From Paralvinella palmiformis (taxonomy: Eukaryota > Annelida > Polychaeta > Terebellida > Alvinellidae): a stretch of 64,000 bases of DNA. Where the stretch lies: positions 154,501-218,500 of the forward strand of contig JAODUP010000119.1 in assembly GCA_025642065.1 (NCBI GenBank). The letters are read 5' to 3'. The position numbers and the translations under genes were made by a program. Each line of letters starts with the position of its first letter. The stretch's first letter is position 1. Positions 1 to 29,210 of the stretch are shown piece after piece. The notes below the pieces were generated by a model. The model made no database searches and was not told the DNA's origin. It was given only the letters and a program-made list of their open reading frames with translations.

Positions 1-132
1 TTTTTTCTAAAAGGCCTCTCTCATGTCTTTATTATTATTATTAATATTATACATACAATCCTAATTAAACTGTAGTCATTAAGGTTGTCATTGATGCTGT
101 AAATATTTGATTAACATTTTATTATATTTAAG

Positions 133-3100
133 AAACATGTGATTGTGTTAGAAGAAGAGGTTATCCTAGGACCAGACTTTCTATACTTCCTTGCCCAATG
201 TTTAACATCAGTTAATGCTGATGATAGTCTTATTGGTGTCTCGACTTTTAATGATAATGGTGAGTATTATTAAAATGAGTCCGGAGTGATATCTGTCTAA
301 TAAATGTTTGCTGAAAATGTGTTCTTTACCATGTTATGATCTTATTAAATAGTACTCCATTCCGTTCTCACAGGATACACAGGAGTGTCTAGTAATCCTA
401 ACTTAGCCTACAGAGTCACGCAGTTTCCAGGACTCGGGTTTCTGCTTAAGCAGTCTTTCTATCTAGCACACATGAAAAATGACATGAAGTCGTGTTGTCT
501 GAAGAGGTTGGTACGAGATTCAGCATTGATTACATGCATCATATATCATTTGAATAACAACCGATGGTATACGAATATGTGTCTAGAAGATCTGTCACAA
601 ATATATTGTACAAAGACGCCTCTGATGGGTCATTTCTCCATTAATCTGACATGTATTATGTCGTTACAATAGTATGTCATTCACAAATCAAAATTATACG
701 ATGTAACTCCTAGGATAAACATCCAGCACTCTCCAATGTAACAGTATTAAACTTGGTTCCTTAAGCTGTAATTGATTTTTTCCTTCTTCAACCGGAATAA
801 TTTTGCTTGGTCAGACACATTATGCTAAATACTAAATAGAGTGGATCTTCATGGTTTGATGGCTATACAGTGATAACTAATGTTTCTACATATATCTTCA
901 TGTAAATACAGATATGGCTAAGGCTGTAATGAGCGTAATATACATGAGTAATGTGATTTGATATTTGGTGTTACTGGTATATGATTGTATTTTTCTTGTT
1001 TTGCTGTAATGGTAAGCACATATTTATGTACATGCACACAATGTTCTCTGTATTATTATTATAATACGAATACAAAAAATTATTATTATTTGTAAAATTT
1101 ATTATTTTAAGAAATCTACTAACAACTTTCACTTGACTCCACTTTGAGAAATGTGTCTCAGTGCTGTATGTCTTATTTTAATGTTTTAGATCATGGGAAG
1201 GTTGGTTTACTGACTTGAATGGTTTTGAGATAATTGTACCAGACATGTCTCGTGTGTACAGACGTCCTTATGAAGGTCTCTCAGAACAAGCAGACTTCCT
1301 CAAAGAACTCTTCAACAGAGACAGAACAACAAACCTGTAAGGTTTTCCTCATATCTTTGATGGATGCTGTTTCTATCTGCAACAGGGTTAAAGCTAATAG
1401 TCTGTTGTTTTTTATATGGTTAGGTTTATTTTGTGCGTGTAGATGGCAGTTAGTATCAATTTCAATCCCAGCCATTGTTTATAACTGATGCAAGAGTATT
1501 TTCAGGCTGAGAGAAGTTCACAGTAACTGTAGAATTTGTGTGATAGAAGAGCCTTTACATTATGTTGATTTTAGTTAATTCTCTCCCATGTCTCCGTGTT
1601 ATAGTTTGTAATCTAGTAGTGAGTCAAAAGAAATTTGACAGATTCCTGAATTATACATGAGCTCTTAGTGGATACACCCAGTATGTTCTGTTTTCTCAAA
1701 GTTCTAGCCTTTTTAATGTGATTATCATGGGTGAAATACATCATGGGTGAAATACATCATGGGTGAAATACATCATTGGGTGAAATACATCATTGGGTGA
1801 AATACATCTGTGATGCATCTAGTCATTTTTACTCTATGCCGTCATCAAGTGATCATTGGCGTACTAGTTTTATCATACCTCAACTGGAGCTCGGGTTGTT
1901 GGTTTGCATAACTGGAAAATAACATTTGTTTAAAGTATTTCACCCAAATTATGTTCTGGTGTATGTCCAGGTCATAAAGGAGATTCTGATTTCAGTTTAT
2001 ACACTGACCATTACATTGTGATAAGAGCACTGTATTTGGTGGTAATGTACAGGTGATGGTCATTGACAGTTATATTTATCGGTATTTGAAGTGGCCAGTT
2101 GTTAATGATTGAGATTTTTAGGATTACCTGAGAATCAGTGTAGCTTGATGAAGTAGACTCCTGTTATGGCGAGATGTATTGTGTTCGACAAAGTTTATAA
2201 AAAGTCTTATAGTACGGTACATTTTTATACAATGTTTCTTTTGTTAAATGGCAAGCTAAGATATCAGTGTATCGAAATAGAGTAATAGTAACACCTATTT
2301 TTTACTGTATTTATTAGAGGTGCCTTAGTTCTATTTGTAGTTAAATGATAATTACCTCCTGGTCAGTTCACGCTTCAGTGAACGCACTTCGACAGTTCAT
2401 GCTCCATTAATCAGGTGGCCACACCGACTAGCTACAGTTAACTTTCAAATGTATTTAGTTTTGTTTTTATTTTATTTGTTGTTAATCAGCACAATCCGTA
2501 TTGAAGGTGTTGCATTGTTGTGAGGACAGATTAAAAGTTTGAACACATATGAGTCTTGTCTATTACAAGCACCCTTACAATACTTTGGTTTCTGATTTAC
2601 TAAGAAGTTGTCATTGAAATGTACTTTTTGGGTATTTCTGCATAAAGTTTTGGTTTGTTGAATGTAGTTGGTCTGACATTTTTGGGGATACTTACAGAGA
2701 GAATGGAAGTTCCAGTTATAGTTCTTGGCTTAAGTCTGAAGGATGTTTCAGCTTTCATTTTACTTCATTGCCCTTTTGTTCAGCCAAATTAACCTACCAT
2801 ATGCATAAAAGTGTTCATAAAGCAGTGGTATTTGTTGTAAATTTAATTTATATTTGTGTGATTTGTATGCATGAATTTGGTTTGGAGATCTTCATCTGCT
2901 TTGGTAATAACATAATAATTTATCATGTCCTTAAACTAGTTAAAATATTATGAGCTGATTCTTAATAAAATCGCTTGATACCTAATTTGTAAAATAGATT
3001 GTCAAATATTAAAACTAACATAATAAATTGATTTGAAAGATTGGTAAATTATTTTCTCCATTCTTGATTATTTGCATATTAATTTTCCATACATTATAAT

Positions 3101-4674
3101 TATAAGAAACCTTATTTGGTGATGATTGTTGTTTTTATTCCCTGACAGAGAGCCTAGTCCTAAATTAACTAATGCTGACAGTCTCACAAAATATAAATAT
3201 GAAGAAGAAATTAACACACTCATAAAGACGAGTATGGCTTTGGACACAACAAATGTGGAGGATTGTCTGCTTGGAAAGGGTCTTGGCTTTTACATACCTG
3301 AAACAACAAGGTTTGTATGTATGCGTGTGGATGGATGCATGTATGCATGCATGCATGTGTGTGTGTGTGTTTATAATGACTGTTTTGGTTATGAAATTGT
3401 GTTTTGGAGCACTAAATTGATTAATGATTTAGTTTTTTAATTTTATTTCTTGCTGCAGTAATACGCTAGTTTTGTTATACCAAATAATATAAACAACATT
3501 ATACATGTTTTTCCTTTACAGCAAATCATTTGTGATATTCTTTGAGCAAGCTAAACCAGAAGATTACAGAATCATGTCTTTATTGTGTCGATGTTTCCAT
3601 TTGTTCTACGTAGAACATTACAACCCAAGAGGGCTCCATAATGGCATGTTGAGGTAATGTTTTCTCCATTTCAGTTATGTATCCAGTCTATGAATGTCAG
3701 GATTATGGGTAGTCATTAATTTGAGAAGTATTATTCAGGATAATGCATAGTCATTAATTTGAGAAGTATTTTCTTAATCAGTAATTTTCTTGACACTGAA
3801 AAGGTGATTATCCAGAGTCTGGAGACATTTTATGGATCAATTTCAAATTCATACACACAGAAAATAGTGTACACATAGAATAATTACTCTAAATTATGGC
3901 TGAACTAGTATCCATGCATAAAGGTTAATACGAATAACTATTCATCACTCAAATTGAAAGTTTCAGTCTTTGCCTAAGATTTGCTGGTTGAAATGATTAT
4001 TTCTACATCTTGTTGTCTTATGATGCATATGTATTTTGGCCTAATAACTTTATTTTATTTGAAACCATCAACTATAATTAATTAGATAGGATACTCATAT
4101 TCCTTTCACCAAAACCAGCAGTCTGATGTAAGCAAGTTTGTATGTTGTGGATACAATTTATGCACATTTTATATATGGTTGTAATGGTAAAATGGCAATA
4201 CACCACACAATTTGTATATTTATCCAAATCATTAATATATTGTACAATAACAGATTAATCCATCTGAATATGCACAATCATTTAACTAATTCTGACTTAC
4301 CAATATCTGGTACATCTTGTCTTTTGATTGAACTCAATCTGTCATCATATTGTTCCAGTGAGCTTTTTGGTTTCATCTACAATTTATTTGATAAAATAGT
4401 TTCTCTGCCATGGATTCAAACTGTGATGATGTTCGAGCTACATTGGTCTATGTGCTATGATATAGTGTATGGTGCTGCCACCTATAGTGGGTAAGTGAAT
4501 CAATGAGATACTAGTCCATACCTGTTACTGATGTATTGCATTCTGTTTCTTTCCAGGTTTACATACAACGGTCACAGCATATTGTTTATAGGCTCAGCAA
4601 CATCATATTACAAGATGATGCCCAGTGGTTATAAACCAATCAAAATAACACAGTTGCCAGCAGAGATCAGATAG
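133..4674 (+). CDS. POMGNT1-like GT13 glycosyltransferase, C-terminal six exons (5' partial)
   Basis: Exons 133-259, 374-506, 1190-1336, 3149-3310, 3522-3653 and 4557-4674 join with GT-AG introns and matching phases into 272 codons ending in TAG. The first visible exon begins KHVIVLEEEVILGPDFL, which corresponds to the metal-binding segment of protein O-linked-mannose beta-1,2-N-acetylglucosaminyltransferase 1. Later landmarks also fit: FPGLGFLLKQSFY, EIIVPDMSRVYRR, NADSLTKYKYEEEI, and a late segment where HNGMLR faces HRGLWR of the vertebrate enzyme. Family role: a Golgi type II membrane enzyme that adds GlcNAc to O-mannose, for example on alpha-dystroglycan. The order of blocks fits POMGNT1 better than MGAT1. 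Odd: the metal-motif Asp is Glu (EEE where EED is expected), the WDMW segment reads WEGW, and the stretch after it is about three residues shorter. It may be a divergent paralogue with altered or lost activity. The N-terminal half is off the window. Exon calls are firm; orthology is moderate. Confidence 0.8.
1725..1808. repeat. 16-17 bp tandem repeat, about five copies
   Basis: The unit TCATGGGTGAAATACA is repeated about five times; the last copies carry an extra T (CATTGGGTGAAATACA). It is intronic. Confidence 0.9.
2735..2823 (+). mobile_element. SINE family A, decayed 3' part
   Basis: The stretch from TCTGAAGGATGTTTCA through CTTCATTGCCC to CCTACCATATGC and AAAGTGTTCATAAA lines up, with many substitutions, with the body and tail of the better SINE copies at 34.6 kb (minus) and 59.7 kb (plus). 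The tRNA-like head is missing. It is a relic inside an intron of the POMGNT1-like gene. Confidence 0.55.
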
Positions 4675-4902
4675 CATGGAACTGTTTGATCCACGTTCTG
4701 TAAAATCTCTGTAACACAAAATGTGTAAATACACCTTGGATCATTGACCTGTAGAGTGGCATTAATCAAAACTGCTAGAGAGCTGCATTCATCCATATCT
4801 CAACCAGCTCTTTACAACAGATTGATACCCTTTCTGTTGGATACAATTGTTGTTGTTGTTGACTAAAAGCTAATGTTTGCTGTTTTACCCCATATTGTTT
4901 AT

Positions 4903-4908
4903 AATAAA
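4903..4908 (+). terminator. Candidate polyadenylation signal of the POMGNT1-like gene
   Basis: An AATAAA lies 229 bases after the stop codon. A second AATAAA near 5228 is an alternative. There is no transcript evidence; proximity is the only support. Confidence 0.4.
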
Positions 4909-7900
4909 ATGTGAACATTAATTGTAATACAATGAAAAGGAGACAATTAGTTTTCAAAAAGCATGTTTCAGTCAGTTGGGTATAGAACTATATTGGTTAA
5001 AATATGAAAATGTTTGGCTGTTGTGTGATGATGATGAAGAATCATAAATTTATGCCAGAGTGATAATTAATAATCTGTCGTTCTCATGTTATTGCTTCTT
5101 TGGTGTACTCGATGACCACAAAATCACAAATATCTGTGATACGAGTGAATGCAGCCTTGAACCTGGTGACTGATTTTTTTCTAAACCCATTTTAATTACT
5201 CGGCAAATTGCTGAGTATTTTGTCATGTAAATAAATATCAGTGTTTGGTGTGATATTGGTGATTCAGTTGGTGATGTATGTCAACAGATAACAAAAGGCC
5301 ATTTGTATGATAACGATGATGTTTCAGTACTGGTTGTATATGTTACTCCGATAGTAGTACATCAGTACGAGTCTGAAATCTTATTGGAGTCTCAAAGAAG
5401 TGTAAACGGAATTTAAGAGGACATCAGTGTATATGTGATGCTTAAATTATATTCTATTTAATGTGTGTGCATGTGTGTGTGTGTGTGTGGGCAGCATTTA
5501 TCACCATTAACTATATGTTCATATGTACAATGATAATAACCCATGTATTCATTAATTTAATCAGACAGTTTTGTTGATTAGACAATTAATGGTGGTTACC
5601 TACTTTTTAGTTATTTCTCCATTCTGTTTTTCTTGTTGTAGAGACAGGTTTGTTGTCAGTTATTAGTGTCATCATTTGTAAGAATGTCTGTAGTCTTGAC
5701 AAAACTAAAATGTAACTTACATTATGGATCTCCTGTATAATACAGTTAGGATTATGTCTTAACTAGAGGTCATCAGGTAATTTATTACAGAAATTCTTCA
5801 TCTTATTGATTGAATGATGTTAAATAATATCAAATCGTCAGATTATATTAACAGACATTCGTGGGCAAGGGCTGGCTAGGTTATTTATGAAATCATTGTT
5901 TCTAATGTAGTGTTGGGACTGTAACTTGCAGACAGATTGACATCATTACCGTTTTATGTAGTCCCAGGTTTAGCATAAACGTTTGAATGTTTGAATATGT
6001 TCCTTACGTTATGTCTTGGTTAAGAAGTAAGCGTTTCCTTCACTATCCATCTAAGACTGGTAATAATTAATTCATCGTTTTATGGCGGTTTATAGGAGAG
6101 CCATTTTTATGTTTTGTTTAATATTACGTGGTGTAGTTTTGATTCTTCGTATATTCTTCTCGAGAGTTATTAGAGATGTTATGTATCAGTATTGTAATCA
6201 GTTAATTATTAGCTTAATTATTAGAGCTTGTGATATGCCAGATGTAAGATTGATTGGTGGTTAAAAAAAAGGAATGTGTGTGTGTGTGAAAAATAGTAAA
6301 ACTTGTTTGTGTTTAACAGACTGCTGCCAGATACTCGTGATGCATTTCAGTTGCCTAGATGTATCTGTTATTATTGGCAAACAAATATTGCTTCTTCTCA
6401 AGTGCTATCATCATGATTTGGATGCCAAGATATAAACCGCCATGCCACTGAATCATCGGTGGTATTCTAGGACTGGGCAGTGGATTAGAGTGAAAATGAT
6501 CAGTGATGAAATACTTAAAACGTATTGCTATACTTCACCAGACATTCCTCGATAAAGCACCGATGTTTCGTAGGGGCAAATGCAGATAACCAGCCAATCA
6601 GTCAAAAGTACATCTACTATATGTGCGGATATGTTGTAGCATTTTTTATTTGTTTTCTCTTTGTGGTATAAACGTATTCTGTTTGATGTTGTTTATTTAT
6701 TATTTAATTAATTCTTGTTTGCTTTCACCAATAATTGAAAAGTCACGATGTTTTGTTACAAAACTCTGTGATACAGATGTGTTCACAGAACATAGAGATT
6801 TCACTTTACTATGCATAAGCTATCGTGTAGAATGAATGTTTTATATAAGTAATGAGTCCGTGTTCTTTTCATTAGCATACCGATGAAAATAGTTCCTAGC
6901 TACCTCGATTTATACCAGTCTTGTGATGAAAATTCAGTTTTAAGAAATCATCATTCATTTATCTTCTACTTGTGAACTGCATGACTAGCAGAGTATTTGT
7001 TATATTGGTAACTTCAAGGTAAATTCTGATAATAAATTACATACAAGTAACTGCATATGCAAGATTGTGAAATGGTTATATTAATGGTACATGCCTCTCA
7101 GTAGGTGTGGTATCGGATAGCTAGTTGAAAACAACACAATCGGAAGTAATCAAAAGTTCTGCTACCAGTTGCAGGTAGCCACATATTATGTGCCTTATCG
7201 GTCTGTCCACTCTTCACTTATTTATTTTTTTGACAGCAACTGATTTAGCTCCTGCTATAAACACTGTTTAATCTGTAGAGAAACTACTACACTTTCAAGT
7301 AAGATACATCACCATAAGATGATGTATTTATTGTTCATGATCAGCCTTTAATAAAATTGTATTTATGACAATGATGTTGGTGTTCTTGAGAAAACACAAT
7401 CCATCGTCTTATCTGTAGTTTTATTCACGAACTTGTTTTTATTAGTATGCAATGGTGGCATTTAATGCTGTTCATTTTCAGCAGTGTCCATTATCGGGTC
7501 TCTAAACATTTGTGCAAGAATCTGTGTTGATTGTGATTAATATTTTACTCAATAAAAACAATTCAACACCAGCCAGTGATATTTTTGATGGATTGTGAGC
7601 AGACATGGGGTCAATTCCACTCAATTCAATTCAGTCAATTCCCCCACAACTTTTTCAATTCAATACTCTTTTTGCCTACTACTTTTTACCATAAGTAGGT
7701 ACTCGGAATACCTACTCCAAATAGTTTATATTCCAAGTAGGATTGTTGTGGAAGAAATATTTCTCAATTAAAAAAATTAAATGGTAAATTAATTTGTGGA
7801 TTTAATATTTTTTGTAGCAAACTTCAATTCCAAAATTGGAATTGCTTATTTAAAAAATGGAATTGATAAATTTGGAATTGAAGTTTGCTACAAAAAATTG

Positions 7901-8314
7901 CCCATCAATTCCAGAATTGAATTGACCTTGTGTCTGATTGTGTGAGCTCTTTTTGAAAGTAGCAAGCACACACACACACACAAACAGTCTAATTATAAGG
8001 ATAAACCATCCTTCTGACAGGTTCTTTGTACTTCAAACACACTTATTTTACTTGCCCATTAATATAAAACTATAATATTATAAACTGTGATTAAATTAAG
8101 CATTATGAGCTTAAATTACCATAATCTCTACTTCGGTGCATAACTGTTTTATAATTATTAATTTAGCCTGATACTTGATAATACTCACTGCATCAAGTTG
8201 AATTTTACTACACAAAACTGAAAATCTAACTACATTAAGGTGGCAATGTTATAAATTGAATGTTTCTGGATAGATAGGTAATATAAGCTATCAAAATGTA
8301 AACTAAGCTCCGCA
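4909..8314. other. Non-coding interval between the POMGNT1-like gene and ZMYND10
   Basis: The two genes point towards each other here (plus, then minus). The interval is AT-rich, with short (TG)n runs near 5462 and 6276 and a hairpin repeat at 7.8 kb. No open frame looks like a real exon. It should hold both 3' UTRs. Confidence 0.6.
7783..7920. mobile_element. AT-rich hairpin element (MITE-like)
   Basis: A perfect 27-bp inverted repeat (7808-7834 against 7871-7897) flanks a short loop rich in AATTCCAATT-type palindromes. A second, rearranged copy sits at 22.3 kb, sharing the 5' sequence AAATGGTAAATTAATTTGTG. That recurrence supports a small non-autonomous repeat family. No transposase is visible. 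Confidence 0.6.
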
Positions 8315-24043
<15,729 letters not shown>

Positions 24044-24170
24044 GCTGAAATAATGCGTAAAGTTGATAAATACTACAAGCTCAGACTGATGACAACCACT
24101 GTAAACTTCCGCTTAATCCAAGTACTCCACCGCAACAAGAAACGACATCGGTGATTGGCTGAAAAATAAA
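24044..24170 (-). promoter_or_regulatory. Putative ZMYND10 promoter
   Basis: Directly upstream of the ZMYND10 ATG there is a forkhead-like core (GTAAAC, 24101-24106), an adjacent half-X-box-like GTTGTCA on the minus strand (about 24090-24096), and an inverted CCAAT box (GATTGGCTG near 24152). Ciliary genes of this class are generally driven by FOXJ1 and RFX factors, so the motifs make sense. Single short motifs are weak evidence. Confidence 0.35.
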
Positions 24171-27100
24171 TCGATACCTTCGACTAATTGCTGTCCAGGT
24201 AAAATGAACACGATAAGAAGCGGTGAAGATAAAAAGAAACAATTATATTATTGTTATATGAGAAGTAATTTAGGTTTATGGGTCTATTTCTAAATGATTA
24301 AATTACTTTCCTTCCATGTATACATAAGATAAGTCATAACGCTACTTCTCACGAGAGCGGCGACGTGTCATACTGTTATATTATAAACAAACCCATCGTT
24401 TACTGGCTTTGGCCATATAATATAATGTGTACGCGCGCCTGTGTGTAAATACTACCATGGTTGTTGTTATTGTCGGTATAACGTCACTATATAATATATT
24501 GCTCTAATGAAAACGTATTTAAGATTAATTAACTAGTTGTTTCATGATTTTAGAATTTACAAAACAGTGTGAGCTGAGCAAATGATTCAATATATAAGCC
24601 ATATGACAGTGTTCTAAAAGATATTTGATATAAAAAGTTAAATGTTTCATACTTATTTATTTTAGAAATAAGAATTCATACAAAATTATTTGATTTATCA
24701 CTCTTAATATCTATTTAATACCGACCTTAATTAATGCGCGACAAATTATGACGCTATATATTTAATAACCGGTATATAAGTTCGAATTCTTGGAAACAAA
24801 ATGAAATATAAGTAGGTGAAAAGTTCACTCAGTTGTTCAAAGTTGAAATAGAAAGACAGTTTTATCGCCATATTTAACAAATTTCATTTTGGCAACAAAT
24901 AAACTTCACATAGCGATGTACGTATAATGTACGTGCCACAGATCAATGAAGCACCGACGATTGACCTGTCATAAATCGATACAGTTAATTATCTGGTTTT
25001 GTCTCTGAGCTAATTACGGTTCAGTGAAATTTGGAAAACGTGAATTAAGAGTGGTCATTTGACAAAGGAATTACTTTGCAGACTAAATCAGTTTATATTT
25101 TCTCACCACAACTACGTGGTACTCTCAGTTGTAGATCGATGAATATGAACCTAGATGCTCCTAAATCTATAGTATGATGAATTATATACTATTTCACGAA
25201 TGGGCGAAGGCATGACCTCTAGAGAGTGGGAGATATCAAATATAGGAACACATTTCCATATGCAAGCAATACTATGTAGATGATGCATAGATGACAGGTG
25301 ACAGATGGTAAAAGACATAATTAAAACCTGTAGAAATGAAAATGGCCATAAATATGTTTGTTATATATCAGCTGAACTCACAACATGGAAACGGTTAAGT
25401 TATGCTGAATTCTCTCGTATGCCACAGCAATGCCAAAACTTATTCCTAAAAAATTAAGCCAAGCCATACGAGTGTTGTTTGTTCGTATAAAACTTTAAAT
25501 AATGGAGTACATTAAGGTTAAAGTTAGCCACGGACACAATGGCAACGTGCGCATGCTCACAGAAAACGTACGTGTTGTGCCAAAAGGCTTTGTGTCAAAA
25601 ACACTTAAAATATCTAACAATGACAGATGAATGTGTGCTATATCTAGTACTGTGTAATAAATAAATATTTATTTATTGCCATCTTTTAACTTGATTACGT
25701 TTTATTTAAGTAAATATTGTATTGTTTAAGCTGTTTCTTTGACTATCCAATTTGGAAAGTATACCAACCTCCCATATACACTATTTTTGTGTGTATGTCG
25801 CGCGCACTAGCGCATACACATGCACACACAAACACACACTACCCATACTGGAGTAAACTATATTACACATGAGGAATTGGCAAAAACTTAAATATAATGT
25901 GTGTATAGCGCAACCTGTCTGAATAGGTAGGTATACTGTATATTTATTATATAAACTTTAAGTTGACATATACTAGGTGAACTGGGGTTATTGAACTCAA
26001 TTAAATGACATTTTAACCAGATACGGTATAGTTTCGGGGAGGATTTTATACCCTCGAGAACGGTATGCGACAATAAAACATGCATATCTGTTCATTTCGT
26101 CCCCATCCACAATCATTCCTATAAAGTATATAGTTGGTTAGCTACATCTATATAGCCATCACCACCTGGACCACACACACACACACACCAAAAATATGTC
26201 ATCTTTTCATGTGGTTCTGGATAATGCACAATTACACACCTGTATGGGTGCTGATCTTGGACACACGTATTCGAATTTAGGATAATCCATTCTTCATTTC
26301 TGGTTAATACTGTGAGATGAAGGTACACCACTGTTGTCAATGGTTGTGATAATCAATCCTGTGTATATCAATAGCCATAAGTTTTACTATATATACATAT
26401 CCAGGCCCGTCGTAAGTGCAAACCTCCGCTATAGGTAAGACCCCCACCTCTGTAATAAGACAAGCATACCCGTGACCCACTCAGAAATGTTGTCACCAAG
26501 CCGACTGTTCTTGGTTGTACAACGAGCGCGTTAGGTCGTATTATTGTGAAGGCTTGTCATAGGTGTCGCCATCAACAGGTTAAAGTTGGAGCGCCTCTGT
26601 CGAATAGTGAGAGCCAGCCGCCGTTGACGGAGCCACCTACGCAAGAAGCGTGTGGTGTAACTGAGAAGAGAAGCCGCTCTCTTTGACCTGAATACCAGTC
26701 AGCAACATAACAAATATAACAGGAGTAGGAGAAAGAAAGAGTAAAGGAAACACACGCGCGCTCGCACAGAGAGAGAGAGAGAGAGAGCGAGAGAGCTGCT
26801 ATCGCTCTTCACTGAGAAAACTTGGCTCTATCTCTCCGTATCTGTCTATGTGTTAACAGTCAGGGCTTGAGAGCCAAGTCCAGATGGTTAACCGAGTCGT
26901 GTTGTCGATAAGTTGACGTGGGATTCGCCCGAGACAGATGTAACCCGGGCTAGCTGTCTGTCTGTCTGTGCCCTACAGATGTGTGGCTAGTGTGGTCGGC
27001 GGTCTGCAGATGTAGTTCGCTGTCTCTGGTGACGTGAAGGGGGCGCCTTCGGAGTGGATGAAGTAACGCAGGTAATTACCTGAGACTTGATTTGTGATTA

Positions 27101-28454
27101 ATAATATATGGCTCGCTGTGTAGACCGGCCGTGTTCGATGGTGAACCCCATTAATACGGATAGTTGCTAGATAGATCTGTGTGGACCTCTCTCTACTCAC
27201 CGATGAGTGCTAACTGTTTACTCTTTTCTGGGCTTCGTGCTCGACGGATTTAAACTGACAGCTTCGTTTGTTTACTAACTGTCGGCGAGCACGTGGCTGT
27301 GTGTAATCGAGCAAATGTTAGCTGTCTCAAAGTAATGCTGGCGGTCATAATATGCTAACGACACCGAGTTCGTACTAGTTTAGCCTGAAAACCATATCTC
27401 AGACGGTGTGGAATGTTAGCACACAAATGTCCCTCGACCCGAACGACAAAACGCAGGCAAATTGTAGCGCAAATCGAAAGTATGTTAACTTGTAGGTGTC
27501 GCCGTAATTTTATTATGAGTGATTTGATTACATTTGCAGTAGCAAATATCCACACCTGGTAGTGGCATTATATCTCTTTGTAATAGCCGTGTAAAGAACG
27601 TTCAGGTGTGTGTGTGTGTCACATACCAACATAGTACTGTATCTCTGGTTATTGAAGCGTCACATTAAGTTATTAGTATATCTTCTGATCGAGACCTAGT
27701 GTCTGAAGGTATCGTGGTTTATAGAGGAACGTCAAGTTTTTGTTATAAGTCTATTTGTTGTGTGCGTGAGTGATGCCTGAAAGAAATGGGTAATTGACGT
27801 CAATTGGCTTCGTTGTGACCGGGTCAACAACTGTTCTGGAGATATAATTGTAAAATTGAAATTACTTCGTGCGCATTCATCTACACACAGACACGTACAT
27901 GCACACATCGGCGTGTATAAAAGGTTTGGAGTATTACGCAAGATCTTTCCAAAATGTTACGCAATACCCTTCGATTAAAACTGACTCAGCATTCGTTATT
28001 CGCCAGTCCAGTGGACTAGACTAAGCTCTAGCGATGACACATCCACCGAACCATTGATGTGTTAATTACATCTGAAGGAAGCAAGGTGGGCTGGATGCTG
28101 GCGGAAGTGATGGGGGGTGGTGGGGGGTGGTGTGATGTGTTATTATATTACTCTATCCGTTCTCCATCCTGCCATTACAGACTGACATAGAGGTCAGGCC
28201 TTAAATACACGACTTCGTTGTTACATCGTGATTACTTTCCGTGTTATTATATGCTATTATTATAGTTTTTGTTGTTATATTTTGTTAATCACACACGGTA
28301 CATGTATTAGACTGACTGGTATCGGACGATCTCACATCAACTAGGGATGGCTTAAAATAATGATTTAGATCATTATGGTTATATAACGTGTAATACACTG
28401 AATAAGCTGGCGGAAATACCCCCCCTCCTCCTCCGATGTGATTATAATATTTGA

Positions 28455-28578
<124 letters not shown>

Positions 28579-29210
28579 CGTGCGCACGCACGCACACGCA
28601 CCATTTATAATAAATGGATGCGTAAATTAATTAATCAAATGACTATAAGCGTATATAATTATCATAGCGATTAATTAATATTTTAATAACACCGCGGTGA
28701 ATGTAATATGTCGTCACATCCATTTAAATATTGGAAGTTTGTTTGCCAGTGATAGAAGCCGAATATTGAATATTGTGGGGGGGGGGGTTATGTCTACCGG
28801 GATAATGCTGATTTTTCCAGTACCGAACTACAACCTTCATGTAGCCAGAGGCGTAACTTTATGGATACAATCGGAGGGGGTGTCTAAACGAATACCCCCA
28901 TATGCTTCGTCATCGACAATAATGTTTGGACGTGGGAAGGATTCTCCCAACCCTTTGGGATCTATATGTAACCCCCCCATGTGTCTATATATGACTATTA
29001 CCAGTAATAGTATTACGTGAGACAGTCTTCATGTGTTAGATACATGCTAAAGGCTATAATTCATTAATTTAATCAATTATGGAGATTAAAGACGTTATTA
29101 ATAGAATCATCAAATCGCCATAACGCTCTCACCTGTACCACGTATAACGACTCTGGGGGTGAAGGGGGGGGGGGTATCCTGGTGACACAGTAATAACACA
29201 CACGGTACTT

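Larger units (their letters stand above)
260..3148 (+). other. Introns of the POMGNT1-like gene (with a minisatellite and a SINE relic)
   Basis: The three introns between the first four visible exons (260-373, 507-1189, 1337-3148) are AT-rich. The longest holds a 16-17 bp tandem repeat and a decayed SINE tail, both listed separately. I see no further exon in them; open frames here are short and lack coding character. Confidence 0.6.
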
